Source: Torymus aiolomorphi
Taxonomy: Eukaryota; Arthropoda; Insecta; Hymenoptera; Torymidae
Reading direction: 5' to 3'
NCBI GenBank assembly: GCA_036365515.1
Contig: CM070877.1
Coordinates: forward strand, 5,589,001 to 5,653,000
DNA: 64,000 bases
Part shown: positions 1 to 13,593 of the stretch, one piece after another
Layout of the letters: each line of letters starts with the position of its first letter
Numbering within the stretch: position 1 is the stretch's first letter
The notes under the pieces: generated by a model
Told to the model about the DNA's origin: nothing
Seen by the model: only the letters and a program-made list of their open reading frames with translations
The model's database searches: none
Translations under genes and position numbers: made by a program

Positions 1-1269
1 GGGCGTTGAATGTTTTTTAGGAGGTTTTGTAGGTTTTTGTAGAAGGATATTTTTTATTGAGAGATTTTAAGGGAAAAGGGGGTACATATCTTTACGTGTT
101 TTTCTTTTCAAATTGTACAGTTGTTGAGAGATTAAAATACGTTTAATCCTGAAAAGAGAATGTTTGTGATTTGTATAGTGCTTTTTATTCATGTGCTGCG
201 TTAGGATATAGTTCATCAAAAGCTTTAACATTTTTTTTTTAATAACGATTCTTGAAAGAAATTAGCATGAAATTATAGAAGCATTATGTAAAACTCTTTG
301 AGGATTAAAGATAGCTTATCGTATATAATACAATCATTTCGCATTATCCTCGTGTCTCTTTATTAATATGTACTCCAAGTATACCATATATTCTGAATAC
401 GTATATATATTTTATAAAAGTTTGCTATTTAATTTATTCATGACGCCGTTATTATTAATTAAAACAATTTCCCCGGAAATTTCGTAAAGAAGCGCCTCTC
501 TTCTCTAAGATATTTTCCGAGGAAATGATAAGACTGCACGAGTGTTCCTTGTTTCGGGAGACTTGCTTCATTATTTATTTTTTTCTCTTTCTCTCTCTCG
601 CTCTCTCCCTCCCACCAACTCGGGGCTTTTCTTTCATAAAAGTTACATAAAGAGAGTTGGCCAGCTTTGGGCCACTTGGAATCTCGCTCTTTTCTTATTT
701 TTCAGAAGTTAGCAGCTTAAAAAGAATTAGGTTGGATGCATTTAAGATTTCGCCTCGATAAAAAGTTCCGTCAAATAATACCTACCCCACGCTTGTGTCA
801 GTAGCGCGAGCGCTACTCTCAAATACTTTTCCGAAGAATCCGCTGTAATTACTTTTTGTTAAAATCCAATCAGTTTTTTAAATTGTAAGATATTGTTGGG
901 AAGCTCTATAAATAAGAATCGAGAAATACTGCGAACTCTATAAGTAGAACGGAAGTTTAAAGTTTCGAATAGTCGTGATGTAGAATTAACCGACATTAAC
1001 CTAAACTTTTCAGCATTTAAACTCTCCTCATTATTTATTGCAGTATACGTTATTAATTTATCAACAACAAAATGTATAAATATTGTTTCACAAGAGTTCT
1101 TAATAATATTATCTGTGGGATCTATCTATTAAGTATATTTACAAAGCGCCTTTTAAATCAGCAACAGACCATCCGAACGAAAATTGTAATTAAATACACC
1201 ATTTTCCACCATTAATTAAACAATGACCGAATCAATTTAATATTTTAGGACAAGCCCGACATCTGAACA
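1..1269. other. AT-rich noncoding spacer
   Basis: No open frame of note and no repeat structure recognised. A pyrimidine-rich stretch lies at about 570-615. The rest is ordinary AT-rich sequence with homopolymer runs. Confidence 0.6.
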
Positions 1270-1960
1270 CTCGCTATACACGCGTAAACCCACGCCGCTT
1301 CGATACCTCACCCCCAAGGGCGCACGTTCCCCAAGCTCCACACGCATATAACAGCATTACACTCGTGAAAAAGGCCCTTTCACCTCGCAACAAAGCCATT
1401 GCGGGTGCGAGCCTATTACAAATACCAATACGCATAGCCGACGTGACATCATCGCAACAAGTACGCGTACCGCTACACTCTATACATATACATGCATCCC
1501 ATTGTGATCGGCGATAATGGCGCCGCGCGGCGATCTTTCGCAAAGTGCAGCTGCGGTTTATCGAGGCGAATATAGAATTTTCGGCCGCGCGCGAATTTAC
1601 GGTTATAGCGGTGCGCGCAGAGAGAAAGGCCGCGCGCATAGGAGAGGAATTTCTAGACAGCTCGTTTTATTGCGGAGGTGCGAGGATCTTTTTGAGGTCC
1701 CTGTAAAACGTGCTGTACAACGTATATATACATATATACACACGTACGTTCGTGTTCGGCGTGCAGGATAAAAATTGCGTGTCCCGACGGATATTCCGAG
1801 AGCTTTACTGCGGCCTGTGTCAGAATTTCTATTTGTTTTTAGGTAAAAAAAAAGCTGCGCGCACCGATCAACCGTGCAATACTATATATACTATATTGCA
1901 TAATCCGATTCTACGGCATGAACAATCTCGGACTTTTACAACCGTAACTCTCTAAAGTAC
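1270..1960. other. CpG-rich island, possible regulatory DNA
   Basis: GC content and CpG frequency rise sharply against both flanks. A 12-bp perfect palindrome CGCCGCGCGGCG lies at 1521-1532 and another CGCG-rich block near 1583. Open frames on both strands here do not resemble known proteins and reflect base composition. Enhancer or promoter function is inference only. Confidence 0.4.
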
Positions 1961-2049
1961 ACGCGCGTGCGCTTATGCGATTCTAACCTATTACTTTAAT
2001 CATGAAAATAAAAGCTTTGACGCCCTCGATCATTCGCCGCAAAAACACG

Positions 2050-2455
2050 TCTCCCGAACCATACATTACCATTTAATCAGCGCTCCTCCGCTCCGCACGC
2101 ACGCAAATACCCAATCGACCTCCGCGCTCGCACATTAGCGCGAGCATTCTCTCTCCCTGCGCGATCGCGATTAACCCTTCCGCTCGTAGACACCTCCTTC
2201 TCCGCCATAACTCACCGCCCGGGTTACGAGAGAGAGAGAGAGAGAGAGTGTCACACCCTGGGCGTGTGCGCAATTTCCCACCCGTCTCTCCCTTGCACGG
2301 GGTATAAATCCGCTCTCTCGCGCGCGGCGATGAAACTGGATCTAGCGCAGTTCGGCCGACGGGTCCTTTGATGGTGCGCACTTAGCCGTATCACCAGATG
2401 AGAGTGTTTTGGAATCTTCAAAGAGACCGCAGAGAAAAATGTGTCAACCATCCGC
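2050..2455. other. CpG-rich island with short GA run
   Basis: GC-rich stretch with a (GA)n run at about 2230-2248 and CGCGCG near 2320. Overlapping minus-strand frames of 66 and 102 codons show no recognisable domain. It ends just before the retrotransposon relic. Confidence 0.4.
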
Positions 2456-2515
2456 TCGGGTACAGAAAAAATTTTGCAAAATTAGCTGAACTTACTGATC
2501 TGCGCAGTTAGTACT

Positions 2516-3745
2516 TTCGACCCCTTGAAGGCACCGGGGACCGATAGCATCTTCCCTGCGTTGCTACAGAAGGGGCTCGTTTTACTCGCTTCTATCCCGG
2601 TGTAATAGTAATAGGGGGCATAACGGGCTCTCCGAGCACTACACCCCTTGCAGCACAAGAACTAATACTAGGAATACCACTCTTGCAAGCTTTCATTAAA
2701 TGCGAAGCAAGCAAGACTTGGTGGCGCATCAGGGATGTCATGGGCATAGGGAGCGGGCTTGACCAGGAACTTGGTCAGCTCCTACCTCCTGACGTCCGGC
2801 ACAAGCATCGGGGTATGACAAGATAGGGTGAAGGATTATATTCCGAAAACCTTACAGGGTGCACATCTCCGACAGGGAACAGTGGGCCAACGGTACCCAC
2901 CTCTACACCCAAACAGGCGTGGTGTGGTACACGGATGGCTCTAAAATGAGAATGGCGTAAGGGGGGGGGGGATGCCTGGGAGCAAAATAGCTCTACAGAG
3001 CTGGTGGTGTACACACTTGACTCCCACACATCGGCGTTCCAAGCAGAAGAAGAGCCATAGCGGAGTGTGCTGCAGTGCAACTTACCAGGAACAATAGGGG
3101 TTGTCCCATCACCATCTGCTCAGACAACAGGCTGCAGGGTGCCCGGATAATGCGGTAACCCTTATTTGGGTACCGGAGCATAAGGGTATCAGGGACAATG
3201 AAAAGGCAGATCGTTTGGCGGGAAGAGGCGCTCGCCGGGTCAGAGCGACTTAGTGCTCGGTAAGCGTTCCACCTAATGAAATTAAGAAAATGACCTCTCT
3301 CATGATGAAGGAGGAAATACTCAAGAAATGACGGTAGTCGCTAGATTTAAGGCAAGCCAAGAGAATCATAAGTGACTCCCCGCCAGAGCATTGACTACAA
3401 GACATAAGAAGGCTGAATAAGCCTAGGCTAAGGAGGATAGTGGGCTGACTCACGGGACACTGGTGGATAAGATACTACCTTTACAAACGCACGATCTTAA
3501 ACGAGGGACGCTACAGATGGTGTGGAGTGCCGGAGGAGTCAACCTTCCACCTCTTCTGCCGGTGCCCTGCTTTTGTCGGCACTAGGAGAGGGATGTGGGA
3601 GGAGTGCTTCCTCTAGCCCGCAACGCTGAGGAAGCAGAGCCTACAGTCCATCTGCCAGGTTATAGAGCGGATGGTCAGAAGGATTCAGCGCAGCAAAAGA
3701 TAGAGTAACACAATAGCCAAGGAGGATAGCACAATGGGCGTAAGT
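2516..3745 (+). mobile_element. Decayed non-LTR retrotransposon (RT edge, RNase H, zinc knuckle)
   Basis: Three blocks of a LINE polyprotein can be read on the plus strand, interrupted by stops and frameshifts. 2516-2587 reads KAPGTDSIFPALLQKG, the start of a reverse-transcriptase core (family pattern K-A-P-G-x-D). 2630-2826 reads in part TTPLAAQELILGIPLLQ and then KTWWRIRD, the segment that usually lies between RT and RNase H. From 2922 VWYTDGSK is the first catalytic motif of RNase H, followed by an SDN block near 3114-3122 and a terminal DN.KADRLAGRGA-like block near 3190-3236. At about 3505-3612 a C/H-rich segment (WCGVPEESTFHLFCRCPAF) matches the C-terminal zinc knuckle of such elements. 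Most of the RT, including the YxDD region, is missing, so there is a large internal deletion. An RNase H-bearing clade (I/LOA/R1-related) is likely but not resolved. It is dead, and both ends are approximate. Confidence 0.85.
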
Positions 3746-3964
3746 CTGAGTGCTGGGGCTTTATCGAGATAAACAAAATTTAAGTGCTGTTTTCATTTCA
3801 GGCCAATCAGCGAGCTGGAAATTTTTCAATAGCCGATCAAATTTCTCAACACCTCGAAAATTTCGCCTTATACCGAACACTCGATAAGGCCCCTGGGCAG
3901 CACGTCTCTGAGAAGAGCCGCTCACCCGCCCGACCACATAGACATACACAAATCTGCGCACTGT
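3746..3964. other. Short noncoding interval between elements
   Basis: Separates the retrotransposon relic from the TTAA-type element. It may include the retrotransposon 3' end. No structure of its own was seen. Confidence 0.4.
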
Positions 3965-3968
3965 TTCA

Positions 3969-4405
3969 GGACGCTCTTGCATGAAAATTTGCAAACTGGG
4001 ATATAACATTTTCAATAGTTCAAAATGTACCGAATCTTGTGGTATGTTCATTTTACCCTATAACCGTGGAAAATTTTGAGAAATTAATGTTTGAAATTAT
4101 CATTTTTTACATGTAATCTTATGGGACGGCGGGAAAAAATAAGTTAAATCGAGTATTTCTGAAAAGGGATCAAATTTTTGACCAGTAAAAAACATATAAT
4201 GGCTTTAAAGATTGAGGTTTCCCTTTCAAACCACACTTTGCAAATTGTACGTAGCCGTGGGAAATTTCGAGATATTTTCTTTAATTCATGATTATGAACA
4301 CAAGTAGCAGACGATCTGCACGAGAGCGAGAGAGACAGAACGACGTGCATGGTATAGTTTGTGCTCTCGCTGATCGCACAAACTGTATTTCGTGCAAGAG
4401 CGTCC
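3969..4405. mobile_element. TTAA-type non-autonomous DNA element (437 bp)
   Basis: Both ends carry the inverted repeat GGACGCTCTTGCA(T/C)GAAA. The right end abuts TTAA (4406-4409), and the left is preceded by TTCA (3965-3968), a one-base departure. Inside are two ATTTCGAGATAT/ATTTTGAGAAAT-like motifs, each next to CCGTGG, on either side of a TCTTATGGGACGG block. The same order occurs at 27954-28510 and 53508-54072, so I place it in one family with them. No coding capacity. Confidence 0.65.
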
Positions 4406-4409
4406 TTAA

Positions 4410-5070
4410 GGAGGATTGGGGGGTTTTGATTAACGTCAATTTAAGAATTTTTTATAATGATTTTTACACATACCATGATACAAGCAGGTACGACATACAT
4501 TGAAGGTAGAGGTGATAAGATGACGAAAAAAATTTTTTTAACGACATTTAATTATTAAAACTAGTTACCGTCACCTAGAAGACAATTCAGCAAAATATGA
4601 CAATCATTTTGACTTTTTATCTAATTTAGATTTCAAAACGGCCATGTTGTTCCTTGTTTAATTTCAGGGGTAGTTGCCACAGGAAAAATCTAAACCTGCC
4701 AAGTTACAATCAATTGTTTATGAGAGATTCACATATTTATAAACAATTGATTGTAACTCTGCAGGTTTAGATAATTTTCCAATTTTTCCTGTGGCAACTA
4801 CCCCTGAAATTGAATAAGGAACAACATGACCGTTTTGAAATCTAAATTGGATAAAAAGTCAAAATGATTGTCATATTTTGTTGAATTTTCTTCTAGCTGA
4901 CGGTAATTAGTTTTAATAATAATTAAATGTCGTTAAAATAATTTTTCCGTCATCTTAACACCTCTACCTTCAATGTATGTCGCTGCTTCTATCATGGATC
5001 GTAAAAATCATTGTAAAAAATTCTTTAAGTTAACGTCAATTAAAACCCCTGAACCTTAATATACCTCTCC
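4410..5070. mobile_element. TTAA-flanked foldback element (661 bp)
   Basis: An almost complete palindrome. Arms of about 310 and 330 bp (4410-4720 and 4740-5070) are closed by a loop of about 19 bases. Flanking TTAA lies at 4406-4409 and 5071-5074 (an inner TTAA at 5056 is an alternative end). The left TTAA is also the right target site of the neighbouring element at 3969-4405. The central block (CCCCTGAAATTGAA, then AAACAATTG at the loop) recurs in the foldback at 38045-38664. No coding capacity. The transcript or single strand would form a long hairpin. Confidence 0.8.
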
Positions 5071-5074
5071 TTAA

Positions 5075-6491
<1,417 letters not shown>

Positions 6492-6530
<39 letters not shown>
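6492..6530. repeat. (CT)n microsatellite
   Basis: Continuous CT dinucleotides of about 39 bp, followed by TTTCCGCGCGC. Confidence 0.95.
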
Positions 6531-6533
<3 letters not shown>

Positions 6534-6678
6534 GCGCGCATACCGATGTAACGCGCGAACTTAAAAATTATAAGACAGAAAAGCCGTTACGAGCGTCAAA
6601 GTTAATCGCTGAGCTTCCGAACAATTTGCCTGTTACAGAAGAGAACAGCGTTTGCGCACATTGAAAAGTTTCGCTCTT

Positions 6679-6684
<6 letters not shown>

Positions 6685-6726
<42 letters not shown>
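6685..6726. repeat. (CT)n microsatellite
   Basis: CT array of about 42 bp that continues into an impure pyrimidine tract to about 6750. The LS-rich frame through it is an artefact. Confidence 0.95.
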
Positions 6727-6730
<4 letters not shown>

Positions 6731-6959
6731 CTCTTTCTATCTTTCTCTTTCGAGCGCTTAACTTTGGCTCAGAGAGATTTTATTGTACCGCGGAGTCATC
6801 TTACAAGGGTAAACCGCGAAGTTGGGCAAAGAAACTTGCACCTGTCCGATTATTAAATATTGCAGAGCACCTGCTCTGACTCCAACAAGTGATTGTCGGC
6901 AAACTTCGTCGAGATTTCGACGAAACACTACACAAAGTATTTACTGAAAAGTGCTAGAA

Positions 6960-7660
6960 AAGGCGTGTGCATATAGCTTTCCGGTACATAACTCCGGTAC
7001 GGCCTGGTTCCACGCGTACGACTTTTCGTATCTACCAAGGCTAGCTATATAGCGCCGCAACATTTGAAAACTCAATCCGGCCTCCATTGTAGCAGCTGCG
7101 GCGGGGGCGGCGAGTCTTCCCTTCCGAAACTCTCTCTCTCCATAACGCTATCGCGCAAACTTGGCGGACGCATTGACGGGTAATAATCCCGAGTGCCTGA
7201 CTTATCTCTCCGCGCGCGCGTGGATACAGAGTGTGTTGTATAGCAGCCGGATCGATAGTCAAGCACGTGTTTGCGCCCCTCGCGGCGTTTCTATTATTAC
7301 GTGCAGTTTGCACGTGGCTCGCTGCTATATATGTGTGTACAGCGGATCCTTTGTCTTGCCGCGGATTGTTTGCCGAAAAGTAGGAGTTTTGCTTTTTTTT
7401 CTTTCGTTCCCGGGAACGCGAAAAAACGGATAGCGGTTATCATCATGTGGTCTTCGTGCTACGGTATACTGCGCCACTGTGTCACCGGGATTATATCTGT
7501 TTTTTTTTTTGGCTGTCTTTTGTATCGAGTGACCGTAGCACGTCGGCTTTTTAACAAGTCTTTTTTTCGAATTCACGGCGAGATCGCGCAGAATGGCGAG
7601 ATGATATTAAAAGTTTATTTCCGAAATAGGATTACGCGATTTTAGCAGACGTGCGCCGCT
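6960..7660. other. CpG-rich island
   Basis: GC-rich stretch with CGCGCGCG near 7212 and many CpGs, grading into TTTT-containing sequence after 7390. Overlapping frames of 80 to 124 codons on both strands have no recognisable motif. Confidence 0.4.
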
Positions 7661-8059
7661 GGGTAACTCTCGGAAGTTGGAAAATTAAGTTCATTCTATT
7701 TTTATTTGAATATATACATTATACCTAATTCGTAATAATAGATTTTTAACTTTGTTAAAAATTTTCAACGGAACACGTCGTTAAATTACTTTTGCATAAC
7801 AAAAATATCTCGTTAAATATTCGACGCGGTCAAATGAAAATCATAATGTCGTCATTATATCCACTCATTATTGTATAAAACACGCGAGCATACATCTGAA
7901 TTACCATTAAATTTAAAGATTTAAAATTTCGCACGAATTTCATTAATAACGAGGTAAACATATGTACAATTTCCACCTTTCCACTGAATACTTTGTCCCC
8001 TCACATTCGTGCTACGTACAACGTACAGCTTGTTCATATTAAAAAAAAAACACACGCCG
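7661..8059. other. AT-rich spacer
   Basis: No gene, repeat family member or hairpin recognised. Confidence 0.5.
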
Positions 8060-8430
8060 AAAACTAAAAACCCTATTACCCCCAATTACCCAGCAGCCGC
8101 GACACCTCGAATCCAATCAAGCCGACCACATTACTCAACTCAAACACACACACATGTACACATCGAAAAAGAGAAGCACCTACACGCGTGCATCTGCGCT
8201 CGGCTAAACCCCCGCGGCTATACGCTATCTCTGTCGCTCGTTGTGCGCTAAAGCTCGAAAAGTGGCACAGCGACGATAGCCCGTAGGCGCGACGCGACGC
8301 GGCGACAAAGTTGTGAGCGCGCGCGATGAGCGCCGAATCAAATTTCGCGCGCCAACCCGGGAGTCACGCGAGCTCGGTGGATTGAAATTAATGTTTTCGG
8401 TCGTGTACGTACGTGTTCGCGTGGTAACAA
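8060..8430. other. CpG-rich island with dense CGCG
   Basis: Among the most CpG-dense parts of the window (gacgcgacgcggcgac near 8289; gcgcgcgatgagcgcc near 8317), followed by an AT-rich spacer. Regulatory function is inferred from composition only. Confidence 0.4.
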
Positions 8431-8439
8431 TGTGGAGAT

Positions 8440-9290
8440 GAACAGTAGACTGGGGGTGAGGGTGGAAAGGACGGTATTGTTAGCAATATGAGTGTGTGTG
8501 GGAGCAGTTTTGAAGGTGGATGATTGGATTTCGAATTTGGGCGGGGATTCATTACTGTATGGTTTTTGTGTATAAAGTCTAAATTAAAGGTGTAGAGGTT
8601 ATGATGTTATTTTCACTTGAAATTTCATTCGCAAATCTGATTCGTGTAGGTATACATTTGAAATTTTGTTCGTAAATTTTTGACTCTAAAGAGTCAAGTA
8701 TTTTTGTATCACATTATTATATTGTAATTTTATAAAATAAGAATAAAAATATCAATTATTTCATTGAATGTGTGACGGCTTCATCATCGCACATATTATG
8801 CCACCCAGATATTTTGAGAGAATGGAACCAAATTTTTTTTCGTAAAAGCAAACAATTTTATTGAAATAACCATAAAACCCGCTGCTAACTATGTTAGCGA
8901 TAATGTTTTCTCAGAGTGCAAAAAACCATTTCTCGATTTCATAAATGCTTTTTTTTTTAGCTCTATGGTAGACTTCACATGCCTGTAGAATTTCAACCCG
9001 ATATATTCTGTAACAGACGTCTTATCGACGTTTAAAGACATGCAAGACAAGAAAACATGACGACTCAACAAAAGAATAACTACTTAGCTCTTATCCTTCT
9101 TTGACACCTTTTTTTATTCATAACTTGATTGACTTGAAAAAAATCCCCTTGATTAAAAAATCCTTAAAAGAACACCAATTCACTTCTAAAGAAAAGAACG
9201 AACCTCATCCTCATTATCTCCAAAGCAGCTCGATTCACACCAGCAGCGCCATAATTACTGAATAAACCCATTCTCTTGTTGTACCAATCC
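8440..9290. other. AT-rich spacer with a small minus-strand open frame
   Basis: Contains a 60-codon minus-strand frame (9071-8889) with the segment LNVDKTSVTEYIGLKFYRH, whose composition is more protein-like than the other frames here. It could be an eroded mobile-element fragment, but no family was recognised. The remainder is AT-rich without structure. Confidence 0.3.
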
Positions 9291-9294
9291 CTTA

Positions 9295-9720
9295 AATGTA
9301 CGCACTACCTCTCTCGCTCGCTCTCTGCCTCTCGCGCGTGCGCGTACAGCCAAGTACATCGCCCATTATGACGCCGTTCTGAAAGGCCACTACTGCAAGA
9401 GAGAGAGAGAGTACATTATACCTACGTGCGGCTTTATTCTCCTTCCGCGCGTTTAAGCGCTCGCGCATTGAAAAAACTTTGCTCTCTCCTTCCCGAGCGC
9501 GAGTACAAAATTTAATGACGCTGCTCGAGTAGGCATCCACGCGCGCAGGCGTACTTTTAATGTGGAGAGGAAAGGAGGTGGGGGAAAGAAGTTTCGAGCT
9601 AATTATCGGGCGGCCGAGGCGCAAGCGCGAGGAGGAATTGCGAGGAGTGCCCTGATGAAGTTAGCTGCTAGATGACGATCAAAGTAGTGCGCAAAGGATT
9701 AGGTAAAATGTTATCGTGAC
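9295..9720. other. CpG-rich island
   Basis: GC-rich, with CTCTCGCTCGC tracts and CGCGCG near 9340 and 9540. A 110-codon minus-strand frame is compositional. AT-rich DNA follows to about 10000 with nothing recognised. Confidence 0.4.
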
Positions 9721-10015
9721 GTGTGATTATTATTATTTTTTTTTTAAGGGTATCGTCTTAACTAGGTACGTGAAAAATGAGATACCATGTGTGATATGTT
9801 AATTAACTTTTGGCCTGATTAGTCAATAATAATTCAGTAGTTACGCCTAATACTTTTTTATTATACCATCTGTATAGAAAAAGATGTAATACTATAAAAC
9901 ATATTTTCATAAATATTCAAAATATCGTTCTAAAAAATTAATCAGGCGATAAATCATAAGAACATAAAGTTATTAACTTTATCCAATTTCACCTCGCAAT
10001 TTTTCCCCGGCACAT
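9721..10015. other. AT-rich spacer
   Basis: No recognisable feature. Confidence 0.5.
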
Positions 10016-10216
10016 CTGTAATCGCCGCTCTATTCTCTCTCTATCTCTCCACGGCGCTCTCCACCACTGTCGTTCGATAATTATGACCCGAGACCATTAA
10101 ATCCCCTTTTTACCCTCCTCCTTCTCCTCCTCCTTCGAACGTCCGACGATAAATACAATAAGCGTTGACTTCTTGGGAAAAATTCCGCTGACGACATTTT
10201 TACGCGGCGCGTATCG

Positions 10217-10247
<31 letters not shown>

Positions 10248-10640
10248 GTATATGTATATATGCGCGCCGCAATTTAATCCGCCGATAAATAAACCCGCCA
10301 AACTGCTAGCAAAGCCCTCGGCCGGCCAGCCGTGCTGATAAATTCGCACAGATGCGCGTAGCGTAGGTTTCGTTGACCAGACACAAAAGGAGAAGGTGAA
10401 GAGTGCGCCGCGTGCATGCGTTTTTTCTCTCGACCAAGCCAACTGCGTGTGCGAAGATGGAGATGCAAAGTTTTAATTAACGATCTCTCTTCCTCCCTAT
10501 ACCTCTCTATGAAGGAGTAATTTATCCGCTTCGAGCGAATCGATTGCTCGAGAGCTTTCGAGAAAGATAAATACATTTCCGCGGAATTTTTTCGAATACA
10601 AACGGCCTCTGCGTGGGTGTAGGTATATATGCACGAAGTA
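10016..10640. other. GC-rich island containing a (TA)n run
   Basis: GC-rich DNA interrupted at about 10217-10244 by (TA)n. TATATGCGCGCCGC follows it. Minus-strand frames up to 131 codons have no domain signature. Confidence 0.4.
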
Positions 10641-11095
10641 AGCAAAAACATTATTTGTTGTATAAACATCGTAATAAATCAGCGTTTGTACGGCGCTGAA
10701 AATATTGGTAAAAACGCTTTTAATAAAGAATGGATTTCCCATACTGGTAAATACGTTATGAATTTGCCGTCGGCGATATATTATTTCTCCCCTGATTCGG
10801 AACTGCTTTTCCCGTTTTTCTCTCCTGAATGTACACCGTACGTTTGAATTTTCCGTATATTTATACCAGTGAAAAACTATTTTTCCACATAATAAATGCC
10901 AACTGCAATGTATGCGTTCCATTCCAAGTTTACACTTACTTTATATATAAATTTCTTCCAAATATAACTTATAATAAAAATTTACTTCTCTCTTTTATTC
11001 TTCTAAAAGAGAACAAAAAATCATTCTCCCATAAAAACATTCTATTTTAAAGAAAGTGTAAAAAACGCAGAAAAATACGGCACCCAAGAAAATGA
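10641..11095. other. AT-rich spacer
   Basis: Open frames in both directions (up to 141 codons on the minus strand, to 10922) are not recognisable and lack coding character. Confidence 0.4.
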
Positions 11096-11545
11096 CTCCG
11101 GCTAAAATGCCAACAAACCGTTCGAATTCGCCATTCGAAGCGATCGCCTAAAAGGTCATTTGTTTGTTTATTCGCCAACTATTTGCACGCTCGCGGGGGT
11201 GCGCGAATCAAATTTACCGCTACCACTATATACATATACATACATACTTTATCGGTCGCGTGAAAAGCGTGCGCATGCAACCTTCGTTCGCGTTTCACTA
11301 ACGCGGCGACATAATTTTTGCCTGCCGTGCAGCGAACTTTGCAAATCAATCGCGCGGAGAGAGTCGTAAACCAATTTGGGCTCGGATATCCGGGCTAGCG
11401 CGGGTCGGTAACGAGAGGATATTACGGTGGGTGGGGCGGGGCTGCAAGTAGGCGACGGTATGTTTTGGGAAGTTTCGAATTATGCAGTTACGAGCGCGGT
11501 GTGTGTGTGTGTATACGTACGGTTGGGCTGACGTCAATGGAAAAT
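11096..11545. other. CpG-rich island with a CRE site
   Basis: GC-rich DNA with a short (GT)n at about 11500-11512. A full CRE octamer TGACGTCA lies at 11529-11536, at the island edge. Confidence 0.4.
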
Positions 11546-12180
11546 TGTATGCTGAATGACGATTTTAGGAGTCAATCAAATGTTACATAGTTGGCAAGAT
11601 GTGGATATAAAAATAATATTAAAGTCGCTTCATCGTTGTATTTGCGTTTTTCTACTTGAAAATAATATATTTCTCTCGGATTTGGTAAAATTGTGAGCAC
11701 CACTTGCCACAAGGTCTTTTCGTTATGCAAAAATAACATATAGAGATTGAATTATTCGATAAACGAGCGTCTTAAAATCAATCGATAATAAATAAAGCCT
11801 GTAATATGAGAATGGCAGTTAATAGTTCTGGGAATGAAATTCGGGGTTCGAAGATATAGCTGCGGTATCGAGCGAAGTATAGTCAATCCCATTAACTAAT
11901 GCCCCCGGAGCACTTATCCACACTCGCATTAATTAAATCTCAATCAGAATCAAACTACTATCGCTTCCCCAACACCTGGCATATCGATTCAATATTAACT
12001 TGAACATTTATTTATTACCATGTTTCGGATAATGTTCATGAACGATAAACGCAGCGTAGTTGTGATTTGATAAATTAATGAAGAAATACAAATCGCAACA
12101 AATACATGAAATTGGCCATAATTTAAACTAAATTTTGAAAACGACATCTGATTCCTACGTATAGCGAGTTAATATTTCTG
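11546..12180. other. AT-rich spacer
   Basis: No gene or repeat recognised. Confidence 0.5.
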
Positions 12181-12700
12181 TACCACGCTACCTTGAAAAC
12201 CAGAAAATTCCAATTCTTTCTGTCACTCAGCAATCCCCACACGGGTCGTACATACACACACCAATTCCGCTCATTAAACGGCATCAGCGCGATGACAACC
12301 GCTCCCAGGTCACGCTCAAGTGCTTCTGCTCCTCTCTCTCTCTCTCCCATCCCCGAGCGCGGAATACATTCGATATTAGATACATCCGGGAGCAATTGGA
12401 AGCCGATATCGCGGGGATGGCCTGCAGGGCAGCAGCAAAAAGGCGCGTGTCCACTCGTGTCCTATCAATTTTCGCGTTTTCCCCCCTTTGTTGCTCGCTG
12501 GGATTGCGCTACACACCGGGGTGGGATCGAATGTACTTTGTACGTTGACCGGCAAACGGTTCGAATTACCAGCGCGAGAGCAAGAGCGCGCGCTGTACCA
12601 GCGGAATTGGATTTCGTTATTGTTTAGGGGATTTTTTCGACGATTGGGTTGGAGTGAGGTGATTTGTCGAGGGAGCTGAGGCCAGCGCAAGTCGTTAGCC
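12181..12700. other. CpG-rich island
   Basis: GC-rich with a CT run near 12335-12350 and open frames on both strands (144 codons plus, 104 codons minus) that overlap each other and look compositional. Confidence 0.4.
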
Positions 12701-13023
12701 TTTGATCTATGAATGTAGCCTTATGTGCGAGGGTTATCGGGTAATTTGGCTTTGAAGGTAACGGGATTAGATTGTTGCGAAGTCGAATAAAAAGGCTGGA
12801 ATAGAACGAAGTGCTTGGGGATAAAAGAATGTTTCGTTAACTTGACTGGAATATTGATCTATAAAAATTGCTATTTTCATATGAGTATTTAAGAGCCTGG
12901 GGAAATTTGTTTATAGGGTTGAATAAAATCGAATAAGAAAAATGATCTTTTTTGCATAGTATGCGTAAAGTACGTCGATTCGCATCATTTTCAGTCCGTA
13001 AAGTTGAATTTCACACATAGTGT
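12701..13023. other. AT-rich spacer leading to a hairpin cluster
   Basis: Unstructured until about 12955, where gcgtaaag motifs begin. Confidence 0.4.
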
Positions 13024-13044
13024 GCGTAAAGCTTCGCTTTACGC
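13024..13044. repeat. Hairpin GCGTAAAGC-TTC-GCTTTACGC
   Basis: Perfect 9-bp inverted repeat with a 3-base spacer. Related gcgtaaag motifs lie at about 12964, 13050 and 13530. A similar motif with gcgcaaagc occurs near 19667. Confidence 0.9.
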
Positions 13045-13206
13045 ATATTATGCGTAAGATTCAGCTTTACACACTCAAACGATGGGACGACGTGCTTTAC
13101 TCATGCTATAAAAAATAGTACATTATGTAACAAGGGGGAAAAGTCGCTTTTGATTCCCGCGGGTGGGTTCACTGCCCGACGGAATCATCGACTTTTCTCC
13201 CGAGTT

Positions 13207-13434
13207 ACATATAGTACTTTATTCCCATCTCAATTGTGGCCACTTTTTTATTTGGAACGTGGGATCGACGGAAATATGGGGAGTGTTTGTAAACATGGGC
13301 GGCGGCCGGCAAAAAGAGGGAAATATGGCTATATTTCCCGCAAACGTTAAATTTTTTGAAAGAGGGAAACAAATCTAACTTTTGTCCCGCTTTTCAGGGA
13401 AAAAATGGCCATATTTGTTGAGATGGAAATAAAA
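13207..13434. mobile_element. Small inverted-repeat element, copy 1
   Basis: Begins acatatagtactttattcc and ends with the inverse of TTTATTYCCATCTC. A second copy with the same order of blocks lies at 29970-30225: acatatagtac, TTTATT, gGCCACTT, an inner TTTTCAGG and ATGGCCAT near the right end. Terminal inverted homology is imperfect and no target duplication is clear. Confidence 0.55.
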
Positions 13435-13529
13435 ATATTGTTCGCCACGCGGACGAAATCTTTACGACCTTATGGTCGTCCAACACTCGGGCCGGCTGCG
13501 CCGACCCTCGTGCGCGTCGATTACTCGGT

Positions 13530-13550
13530 GCGTAAAGTTCAACTTTACGC
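13530..13550. repeat. 21-bp perfect palindrome
   Basis: GCGTAAAGTT-C-AACTTTACGC, the same gcgtaaag half-site as in the hairpin 0.5 kb to the left. Confidence 0.95.
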
Positions 13551-13593
13551 CCTAGTGACGAAAACTACTATTTTCTTTTGTTTCACTCTGTAC

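Noticed and set aside
8889..9071. 60-codon minus-strand frame as a transposon protein fragment
   Set aside because: Somewhat protein-like, but no family could be named and no matching ends are nearby.
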